Part shown: in pieces, positions 1-5,138 of the stretch | Layout of the letters: every line of letters starts with the position of its first letter | Position numbering within the stretch: position 1 is the first letter of the stretch | Source: Candidatus Methanoperedens sp. | Lineage (GTDB): Archaea; Halobacteriota; Methanosarcinia; Methanosarcinales; Methanoperedenaceae | Assembly: GCA_023249275.1 (NCBI GenBank) | Contig: JAHFCV010000075.1 | Location: 1-10,592, forward strand | Reading direction: 5' to 3' | DNA: 10,592 nucleotides | The notes under the pieces: generated by a model | What the model was told of the DNA's origin: nothing | What the model saw: the letters and a program-made list of their open reading frames with translations, nothing else | Database searches by the model: none | Position numbers and translations under genes: made by a program

Positions 1-507
1 AGGGAAGGCGTGCAGGTGATTATTGAAGGAACAGGAGGGCATGTGCGGGCAGACCGGATAGCCGGGTATGTCAGGTTCCATAAACGCAGGTCGGATTTCC
101 CGCTTTTTGCGGCTGGACCCCTGCCCACGGACGTGGCAGTGGGATACGACCATATTGCAGGAGCAGTCGGCGCAAGCATAGCAAGCGGGGCTGGAGCGGA
201 TTACCTGTGTTATATCACGCCATCCGAACACCTGGGTCTTCCTGATATCGAGCAGGTAAGGGAAGGGCTTATCGCTTTTAAGATTGCAGCCCACATAGGG
301 GACTCGATGAAATACGGCTTGGACGAGAGAGACAGGTTCCTTGCAGAAAATAGAGCCAACCTTGATTGGGAGGGGCAGTTAAAATATGCCCTCGACGGCG
401 ACAGGGCAAGGGAATTATCGCCAAAAGAGGGGGCATGTACCATGTGTGGCGATTTTTGCGCTATAAAAATAATGAAGGAGTTTGGAGAATGCAGTTATCA
501 GGCATAA
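1..507 (+). CDS. thiC: Phosphomethylpyrimidine synthase ThiC, C-terminal part (5' end outside window)
   Basis: ThiC is the radical-SAM enzyme that rearranges aminoimidazole ribotide into hydroxymethylpyrimidine phosphate for thiamin synthesis. The frame is open from base 1 (R-E-G before the GTG at 10), so that GTG is internal and the gene starts upstream of the window. Family-typical stretches are visible: a V-Q-V-I-I-E-G segment, GPLPTD, GYDHI, GADYLCY.TP.EHLGLP and VREGL.A.KIAAH. Near the C-terminus, cysteine codons at 436, 445 and 457 form the [4Fe-4S]-binding set with CX2CX3C spacing, one residue tighter than the CX2CX4C I know from bacterial ThiC. The E-G-T-G-G-H-V segment also differs from bacterial E-G-P-G-H-V, suggesting a divergent archaeal branch. 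The TAA at 505-507 lies inside the next gene, pointing to a thiC-cofE transcript. Confidence 0.93.
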   Translation, partial: REGVQVIIEGTGGHVRADRIAGYVRFHKRRSDFPLFAAGPLPTDVAVGYDHIAGAVGASIASGAGADYLCYITPSEHLGLPDIEQVREGLIAFKIAAHIGDSMKYGLDERDRFLAENRANLDWEGQLKYALDGDRARELSPKEGACTMCGDFCAIKIMKEFGECSYQA

Positions 508-1241
508 AAACACCGATTATAAAACCTGGTGATGATATGGCAAAGATATTGATTGAATCAATGAAGTCCCTGGGCATAACACCGCAGGATAACGATATAA
601 TCGTGCTTGCGGAATCGGCGGTCGCAAGCGCCGAAGGTAGAATAGTCAGGCTTGAAGATGTTACGCCTGGCAAGAAGGCGCTTGACCTATCAAAACTTTA
701 TGAAAATGACCCCAGGAAAATGGAACTTATATTACGGGAATCCGACGAAATTCTCGGAGGAATACCAGGAGTGGTTGTAACGATTACAAAAGGCGTGCTC
801 TCCCCCAGCGCAGGGATAGATAATTCCAATGCCCCTGAAGGGCATGTGGTGCTGCTGCCGGAAAACCCAAGAAGAAGCGCCATTGAAATCCGAAAAAAGC
901 TCATGGAAAAATACCGCTGCAATATTGCTGTGATTATAGGCGACAGCAGGACACAGCCCCTGCGCCTCGGTTGCGTGGGTATAGCGCTTGGATGCGCGGG
1001 TATAGAGCCTGTGGAGGATATGAGGGGACGGAAAGACCTTTTCGGGAAGCCGCTTTTGATTACAAGGCGCGCCACGGCAGATAACCTTGTTTCTGCGGCG
1101 CAGATAATAATGGGCGAGGCGGACGAGAGCACCCCGGCTGTGATTATCAGGGATGCGCCTGTGAGATTTATCAAAGGCAGCGAGGATATACCCCTGATTC
1201 CGCGCAATGAATGCCTTTATTTTGCATGTTTTGATAAATGA
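489..1241 (+). CDS. cofE: Coenzyme F420-0:L-glutamate ligase (CofE)
   Basis: CofE adds gamma-linked glutamates to F420-0 in a GTP-dependent reaction, giving the mature deazaflavin hydride carrier of methanogens and relatives. The ATG at 489 is preferred because GGAG at 477-480 sits 8 nt upstream and the protein then has 250 residues, the usual CofE size; the longer open frame from 366 only reads thiC out of frame. Recognisable elements are an N-terminal G-I-K-T-P-I-I-K-P-G-D-D, D-I-I-V-L-A-E-S-A-V-A-S-A-E-G-R, an A-G-I-D-N-S-N-A-P-E-G loop, I-G-D-S-R-T-Q-P-L-R-L-G followed by V-G-I-A, and a C-terminal A-A-Q-I-I-M-G-E-A-D-E stretch. The start overlaps the end of thiC by 19 bp, so translation is probably coupled. 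There are two archaeal CofE-like branches and I cannot separate them by eye. Confidence 0.87.
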   Translation: MQLSGIKTPIIKPGDDMAKILIESMKSLGITPQDNDIIVLAESAVASAEGRIVRLEDVTPGKKALDLSKLYENDPRKMELILRESDEILGGIPGVVVTITKGVLSPSAGIDNSNAPEGHVVLLPENPRRSAIEIRKKLMEKYRCNIAVIIGDSRTQPLRLGCVGIALGCAGIEPVEDMRGRKDLFGKPLLITRRATADNLVSAAQIIMGEADESTPAVIIRDAPVRFIKGSEDIPLIPRNECLYFACFDK

Positions 1242-1261
1242 AAATTCGCGCTCAGGCTCAG

Positions 1262-1271
1262 ATAATTTTAT
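1262..1271 (+). promoter_or_regulatory. TATA-like element for the small ORF at 1307
   Basis: An ATAATTTTAT element lies about 20 nt after the cofE stop. An archaeal start site about 25 nt downstream (near 1293) would give a short leader of roughly 14 nt carrying the AGGTGAT ribosome binding site at 1296-1302. The spacing fits a compact independent archaeal gene. The call rests on sequence resemblance only. Confidence 0.4.
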
Positions 1272-1306
1272 CTATGATGAAATCTTACTGATTAAAGGTG
1301 ATACTC

Positions 1307-1381
1307 ATGGGCGGAGTAATCGGTCCGGCAGAAATGAAAAGAATCAGGAAAAACCGCGAAAAGAAGAATAAAAACCAGTAA
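1307..1381 (+). CDS. Small basic protein, 24 residues, function unknown
   Basis: This is an ATG-to-TAA frame of 24 codons in the cofE-to-zinc-protein gap. The support is translational: AGGTGAT at 1296-1302 matches the archaeal 16S anti-Shine-Dalgarno tail over seven bases and lies 4 nt before the ATG, the best such site in the window, with a TATA-like element at a sensible distance. The peptide starts M-G-G-V-I-G-P-A-E-M-K-R and then becomes almost entirely Lys, Arg, Asn and Glu (K-R-I-R-K-N-R-E-K-K-N-K-N-Q at the end). There are no cysteines and no membrane segment. The composition would suit a nucleic-acid- or ribosome-associated peptide, but this is inference and I recognise no family. It could also be a chance short frame in an untranslated RNA. 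Confidence 0.5.
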   Translation: MGGVIGPAEMKRIRKNREKKNKNQ

Positions 1382-1456
1382 CGCTTCAATAAATATCGGA
1401 ATTTTCATAATATAGTGTAATAGTTTCTTATTTTTTTAGTTTATATTCCGATTATC

Positions 1457-1462
1457 AGGTGA
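1457..1462 (+). promoter_or_regulatory. AGGTGA ribosome binding site that decides the start of the zinc-ribbon gene
   Basis: AGGTGA ends 5 nt before the TTG at 1468, ideal spacing for that start. The in-frame GTG at 1459 lies inside the motif and has no site of its own upstream, so 1468 is preferred. A TATA-like ATAATATAG at 1407-1415 would give a leader of about 30 nt that includes this site. Confidence 0.5.
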
Positions 1463-1467
1463 GCTTC

Positions 1468-1797
1468 TTGGATGAACCCAAAAAAAAGAAAGAATTTAAA
1501 CTAACTGCCCTGAATACCGATAACGATATCGTGGAAATTACAGTTCATGAATGCCCGGTTTGCAGGGAACTCATTCCTAAAGTGGAAAATTGTCCCACAT
1601 GCAATACACCTTATACTCATCTCAATACTGTGGAGAATTTTAAGACTGGCTACCTGCATTATATTTATGAATGCGGATGCCCTGCGCATGAACGAAAAGC
1701 CCAGAAAATCCTCAAAATCACCGAGGTTGTTGATGAAAGCAGGATAAACATACGGAAAAATCTTGCAGACGATTTCCTGAAGTCAGGCGGGTATTAA
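1468..1797 (+). CDS. Zinc-ribbon protein of unknown function, 109 residues
   Basis: I do not recognise a named family. With the TTG start the protein opens with D-E-P-K-K-K-K-E-F-K, a lysine-rich tail, followed by a short beta-type stretch. It then has two CPxC knuckles: C29-P-V-C32 and C42-P-T-C45, nine residues apart, the usual layout of a zinc ribbon. A third cysteine pair, C69-G-C71-P, follows after an aromatic stretch (Y-L-H-Y-I-Y-E). The C-terminal 35 residues are charged and probably helical. The protein is soluble, with no signal or membrane segment. Starting at GTG 1459 instead would add M-S-F. The gene stands alone between the small ORF and a convergent response regulator, so context gives no function. 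A nucleic-acid- or protein-binding adaptor role is a guess. Confidence 0.78.
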   Translation: MDEPKKKKEFKLTALNTDNDIVEITVHECPVCRELIPKVENCPTCNTPYTHLNTVENFKTGYLHYIYECGCPAHERKAQKILKITEVVDESRINIRKNLADDFLKSGGY

Positions 1798-1924
1798 AGA
1801 GTTTGTTCCTTCAATACAAACACACGATCCCCACTTGAATATCTTGATTTATTCTATGAGGTTGTATTAAAGAGTTTGTTCCTTCAATACAAACATACGA
1901 TCTCCCTCAATACAAACACACGAT
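1791..1924. repeat. Short direct repeats at a convergent gene junction
   Basis: A 27-bp block occurs identically at 1791-1817 and 1864-1890 (period 73 bp). Its right half extends into an 18-bp unit, TCAATACAAACACACGAT, seen at 1811-1828, at 1884-1901 (one change, C to T) and at 1907-1924 (23 bp after the second). Each 27-mer can fold into an imperfect hairpin, GTATT-A-AAG with CTT-C-AATAC and about nine loop bases, so the copies could act as bidirectional terminators. The TAA of the zinc-ribbon gene (1795-1797) lies in copy 1. The TGA of the response regulator (complement of 1884-1886) and its last residues lie in copies 2 and 3. There is no regular spacer structure, so this is not a CRISPR. 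Confidence 0.85.
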
Positions 1925-2636
1925 TTATCATATGGTTGCCTTTCATTATGGGCGAACATTTCAGGCTCATATTCAGCTTGAGCCCGTGCTTGTTCACACC
2001 AATGAGGTTTCCTTTCCATTCATGTCTCGTATCCTGAATAATACTCTCTTTATCAAGTGCGAGAGAAGATTCAGGATGTTTTATTAAACTTATGTGTTTT
2101 TCGCTTACTTGCGCTAATGAATAACCGAATCTTTTTTCAAATATTGGGTTGACGTATTTGATGTCACCGCTCATGTTAGTTATTATTACACAATCGTCCA
2201 TGCCGTTCAATGCGGACTTGAATATAAGCAATTTCTCCTTTTCCGCCATTAATGCATCATAGTACTCTTTAACCCTGAGCAGCGATTTCACTCTTGCCTT
2301 TAATTCAAGTTGATCTACAGGTTTGCTAAGAAAGTCGTCTGCACCCGATTCTATTGCTTTAATCCTGTCTTTCTTTTCCGTCAGGGCGGTCACCATTACG
2401 ACTGGAATCGATATGGTTGTATCATTATTTTTAAGCCGCCTGCATACCTCGTAACCATTCAAGCCAGGCATCATTATATCCAGGAGTATCAGGTCAGGAG
2501 AGTTTTTTTCTACCTGCTCCAATGCTTCATTCCCGTTATATGCCGTCAGAATATCATAGTCTGTTGAAAGCATCCCCTCGAGCAGCTCGACATTAAACGG
2601 CTCATCATCCACCACAAGTATTTTCGATTTACCCAT
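1884..2636 (-). CDS. Response regulator with receiver (REC) and PAS domains
   Basis: A cytoplasmic two-component signalling protein of 250 residues. Residues 1-120 are a complete receiver domain: acidic pocket D10-D11, phospho-acceptor D53 in L-L-D-I-M-M-P-G, T83 in V-M-V-T-A, and K105 in L-S-K-P. A helical linker (about 112-140, K-E-Y-Y-D-A-L-M-A-E-K-E-K-L) leads into one PAS sensor domain (about 141-247) with D-C-V-I-I-T-N and a G-D-I-K-Y-V-N-P core. No histidine kinase, DNA-binding or cyclase domain follows, so output must be by protein contact, as for many archaeal regulators. The last residues, R-V-F-V-L-R-E-I-V-C-L-Y, are encoded by the local repeat. The ATG at 2634-2636 is preceded by a weak GTCAGGAAT. 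The gene follows three KaiC-like genes but has its own TATA box. The cognate kinase is outside the window. Confidence 0.92.
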   Translation of the reverse strand: MGKSKILVVDDEPFNVELLEGMLSTDYDILTAYNGNEALEQVEKNSPDLILLDIMMPGLNGYEVCRRLKNNDTTISIPVVMVTALTEKKDRIKAIESGADDFLSKPVDQLELKARVKSLLRVKEYYDALMAEKEKLLIFKSALNGMDDCVIITNMSGDIKYVNPIFEKRFGYSLAQVSEKHISLIKHPESSLALDKESIIQDTRHEWKGNLIGVNKHGLKLNMSLKCSPIMKGNHMINRVFVLREIVCLY

Positions 2637-2669
2637 ATTCCTGACACGTCCTGTATTCTACCAATATCC

Positions 2670-2677
2670 TTATATTA
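2670..2677 (-). promoter_or_regulatory. TATA box for the REC-PAS gene
   Basis: Read on the minus strand, TAATATAA lies 34 nt before the ATG at 2636. That implies a start site roughly 10-14 nt before the ATG and a very short leader. It suggests the regulator can be expressed independently of the three KaiC-like genes upstream. The whole 2637-2750 gap holds only this element; no other gene was seen in it. Confidence 0.45.
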
Positions 2678-2750
2678 TCAAATACTTTCCTCATTTTATC
2701 GATGTTTCTCTGGTGATGCATGACAGCCCAACACTGAATACAACTAACAA

Positions 2751-3485
2751 TTATAAAATTATTATTTTATCACTGAATGTTTTAATCGTGCTGATAAGAA
2801 TGGGATCAATACCATCAGTTAACAGTAAAAAAGTCGTTATGTTCCAGTTCCTGGCTTTAGAGACCAGGGTATGGACAAATGCTCCAAGTGAAGAGGGCTT
2901 GAGGTAAAGCTGGTGGGATGCAATGCCGTCGATAAGTAGAAATAACTCTCCCCCGCTCTTATTACACACAAATTCTTCTACCGTGCTTGTGAATGCAACA
3001 TCAATGGCTGTAAAATCTGAGGGGTGAGGAATCTGCTTCATATTCTGTTTTTCCTGGTAATAGAAAACGTGCTTATAACTTATATTTGAGCTGTGAGGTT
3101 CTTGCTGTTTCCTGGGTGAACTGAATGTCAAAGTATCAAGATAAAACAAAAAATCCTGGTTAAACCCCTTGCTGCGCAATAATTCGATGTAGAACTCGGC
3201 AGGTCTGCCTACACACAGAAGTATACCTTTCATCTTCTTCTCGGACAATAATCGAAAAAGCGCAAGGTCAGCCTTTAGTATCATAGAAGGGTCAAGAATG
3301 ATGGAGACTACTTTCTCAGATTTGTCAAAAATATATTCTTTTAAAAGTTTCTGATATACCTCTTCGTCCTGCGATTGTATCCCTGGCGACATACCCGGAC
3401 TTTTGCTCACTACAGGTTGTTCTATTATGACCATGGGCTCGGGTTTTAGCATTTTTTCAATCCCTTCTGCGGTATCCTTATACAT
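2751..3485 (-). CDS. KaiC/RecA-fold protein without a P-loop (probable pseudo-ATPase)
   Basis: This 244-residue protein aligns by eye with the KaiC-like ATPase upstream of it. A hydrophobic strand at V59-L64 stands where strand 1 should be, followed by D-P-S-M-I-L-K-A-D instead of a Walker A, then a helix and the strand G-I-L-L-C-V-G-R-P-A-E-F-Y-I-E-L-L at about 87-103, matching L-Y-I-S-L-E-E in the ATPase. L-F-L-L-I-D at 181-186 occupies the Walker B position, and T-T-F-L-L-L-T-D is the next strand. A flexible Pro/Ser-rich tail of about 55 residues precedes the fold, and the protein stops early after I-I-I-L. Nucleotide hydrolysis is therefore unlikely; a partner or receptor role for the ATPase is inference. 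The start has GGAG six nt upstream and the gap to the previous gene is 15 nt, so co-transcription is likely. Confidence 0.8.
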   Translation of the reverse strand: MYKDTAEGIEKMLKPEPMVIIEQPVVSKSPGMSPGIQSQDEEVYQKLLKEYIFDKSEKVVSIILDPSMILKADLALFRLLSEKKMKGILLCVGRPAEFYIELLRSKGFNQDFLFYLDTLTFSSPRKQQEPHSSNISYKHVFYYQEKQNMKQIPHPSDFTAIDVAFTSTVEEFVCNKSGGELFLLIDGIASHQLYLKPSSLGAFVHTLVSKARNWNITTFLLLTDGIDPILISTIKTFSDKIIIL

Positions 3486-3500
3486 TTTTTCTCCGGATTC

Positions 3501-4205
3501 TTACTCTTTCTCACTCCAATAAACATTGGACTCACGATAAATCTCTATCCCCCTGCCTGTGATTGCGTATGGCTTTATATCCTTTGAATGTGCCGACCAT
3601 CTCATTTTGTTTACCTGGAAGGCATAGATTAGCGCACCCCTCTCAGTTGAACGGATTATCTGTAGAAGAAACACCGCGTCCACTATGGATTCCAAAATTC
3701 CAAAATGTGAATGAACCCCTTCCAGGTTCTCTGTCGTGATGAGTGTGGTAACTCCGGTTTTTGCAAGCCTGCGTATCAGTTCATAAATGTTGACCCGCCG
3801 CTTGTGGTCATCAGCAAAACCCATCTCGATATGAATAAAAGGATCGATAACCAGTCGTTTTACCCCGTTTTTATTAATGAGCTTGGGTAATTCAGAAAGC
3901 ATCCTGTCCATGGTACCCGTTATGTCAAATGCATCCAGTTTTATCAGCGATAACATGTCCCGGTCAATATATTTCTTAAACTCCCAGCCGTAGTTCATGG
4001 CGGTCTGGAGAAGTCTATCCTCTTCCTCTTCAAGGCTTATGTAAAGGCAATGGTCGTCTTTCTGCAAGCCATCCCAGATGTATTGCAGGCAAAAAGTAGT
4101 CTTTCCAGAGCCGGGCGGACCTATTATGGCTACACTATGCCCGGCTGGTATGCCCCCATCAATCATCTCATTCAGACCGTTTATTCCAGTGCTAACACGT
4201 ATCAT
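3501..4205 (-). CDS. KaiC-like (RAD55 family) RecA-fold ATPase
   Basis: A single-domain cytoplasmic ATPase of 234 residues of the archaeal KaiC/RAD55 signal-transduction group. The N-terminus R-V-S-T-G-I-N-G-L-N-E-M-I-D-G-G is the family hallmark. Walker A is G29-P-P-G-S-G-K-T-T37, the acidic stretch S-L-E-E-E-E-D-R (58-64) supplies the catalytic glutamate region, and Walker B is R-L-V-I-D at 117-121. I-T-T-E-N at about 157-160 and a C-terminal strand pair complete the fold. All residues needed for ATP binding look intact, unlike the two flanking relatives. Its ATG directly abuts the TAA of the upstream gene (TAAATG), so translation is coupled and a fixed stoichiometry or complex is plausible. 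The target is unknown; pili encoded next door are one candidate by context. Confidence 0.92.
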   Translation of the reverse strand: MIRVSTGINGLNEMIDGGIPAGHSVAIIGPPGSGKTTFCLQYIWDGLQKDDHCLYISLEEEEDRLLQTAMNYGWEFKKYIDRDMLSLIKLDAFDITGTMDRMLSELPKLINKNGVKRLVIDPFIHIEMGFADDHKRRVNIYELIRRLAKTGVTTLITTENLEGVHSHFGILESIVDAVFLLQIIRSTERGALIYAFQVNKMRWSAHSKDIKPYAITGRGIEIYRESNVYWSEKE

Positions 4206-5084
4206 TTATTTGCGCCCCGAAATCCGCTTGACATTTATCACCACAAACCCGTCTGTGTTTGTCACCATACTATCAAACCTTACAATATTATCTTTTGTCA
4301 GGTGGGGCATAAGCCCTGTGAATTTTTTCATATACATGGTCTGTTGTATTGAAAATGCTTCACGGATCCATTCAAATATCAAAACCCCATCAGCCACGTC
4401 CATCACTTCTTCTTCCTTCATACTCTCAAATATTCCCCTGCCAAGCAGTAAATAAACAAGCCCATCCCATTTCTTTGCTCTTTGCTGAAGGTCTTCAAGG
4501 AAGGAAATAAGTTCCTGCCAGTTCATGGATTTGTTGCATATCCGGATAAGATTGGTCAGTGAATCTATTATCACCAGATTGTTAGGCGCATTAGCTTCCA
4601 GAATGGAAACCAGTTCATTGAGAAGCCCCTTGACCCCGCCAACACTTTTCAGGATATTTATGCTCATTGTATCTTCAACATGCAATGCCGGGGATATGGA
4701 AGTTTTAAAATAAAGGGATGAAAAATCTTTGAAAAACATGTTATTGGAAAGCGCATTTGCGTATCCCGGCGGGAAAGATCTTTCCAATTCCATGAGGATT
4801 TCTTCTTTTGAATGGACAAAAGATATATAACATATACCTGAGGTAAATTTGAGTTCCTCTTTTTCCATCAACAAAGTCCCAAGTTGCTGCTTCATGGCAT
4901 TATACATAGACGGGTCGTTTTTCAACTGCGAAAGCATGACAGCCGATGTATATGCAAATTCCCTGTTTCCCGCTCCTACATCCCCAATTAATAATACAAG
5001 GGAGCCTGAAGGGAAGCCGCCCTTTATTATTGTGTCAAGCGAGGAAATACCTGTTGGGATTCTGTACAGCTTAATTTTAATCAC
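4206..5084 (-). CDS. KaiC-like RecA-fold protein with lysine-less Walker A
   Basis: This 292-residue protein has the KaiC-type start Y-R-I-P-T-G-I-S-S-L-D-T-I-I-K-G-G-F-P-S-G. Its P-loop reads G34-D-V-G-A-G-N-R-E42, with the invariant Lys replaced by Asn40 and the following Ser/Thr by Arg41. A Walker B-like L-V-I-I-D is present at 170-174. Relative to the next gene it carries an insert of about 30 residues after the P-loop helix (50-80). Normal ATP hydrolysis is doubtful, though nucleotide binding is not excluded; lysine-less P-loops also occur in some other archaeal RAD55-like proteins as far as I recall. The start is GTG at 5082-5084, inside an AGGTGAT sequence. It has its own TATA box upstream and is probably the first gene of a three- or four-gene operon. 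Confidence 0.88.
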   Translation of the reverse strand: MIKIKLYRIPTGISSLDTIIKGGFPSGSLVLLIGDVGAGNREFAYTSAVMLSQLKNDPSMYNAMKQQLGTLLMEKEELKFTSGICYISFVHSKEEILMELERSFPPGYANALSNNMFFKDFSSLYFKTSISPALHVEDTMSINILKSVGGVKGLLNELVSILEANAPNNLVIIDSLTNLIRICNKSMNWQELISFLEDLQQRAKKWDGLVYLLLGRGIFESMKEEEVMDVADGVLIFEWIREAFSIQQTMYMKKFTGLMPHLTKDNIVRFDSMVTNTDGFVVINVKRISGRK

Positions 5085-5112
5085 CTTTAGTATTTATTTA
5101 ATCTTTACAATA

Positions 5113-5123
5113 CTTTATATACT
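5113..5123 (-). promoter_or_regulatory. TATA box for the KaiC-like gene cluster
   Basis: Minus-strand AGTATATAAAG lies in the 54-nt gap after the giant pilin-like gene. A start site about 25 nt on would give a leader of around 10 nt before the GTG at 5084. This makes the KaiC-like genes a transcription unit separate from the adhesin, although no T-run terminator is visible after the adhesin stop, so read-through is possible. Confidence 0.5.
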
Positions 5124-5138
5124 TACTGTAAATGTAAT

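Noticed and set aside
366..488. N-terminal extension of CofE from an ATG at 366
   Set aside because: These codons read thiC out of frame; the ATG at 489 has a proper ribosome binding site and gives the normal family length.
698..1207. 169-codon open frame antisense to cofE
   Set aside because: It mirrors a well-conserved cofE reading frame, has no ribosome binding site, and its protein is low-complexity Ser/Ile/Pro-rich, as expected from a complementary strand.
1791..1924. CRISPR-like array
   Set aside because: Only two full copies and one part copy occur, with unequal spacing (73 and 23 bp) and no cas genes nearby.
2751..3485. Third KaiC-like gene as a decaying pseudogene
   Set aside because: The frame is intact over 244 codons with a good ribosome binding site and tight spacing to its neighbour, so loss of the P-loop looks like adaptation rather than decay.
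4050..4455. Plus-strand frames of 100 and 125 codons across the KaiC-like genes
   Set aside because: They lie antisense to two genes with clear KaiC-type motifs and have no translation signals.
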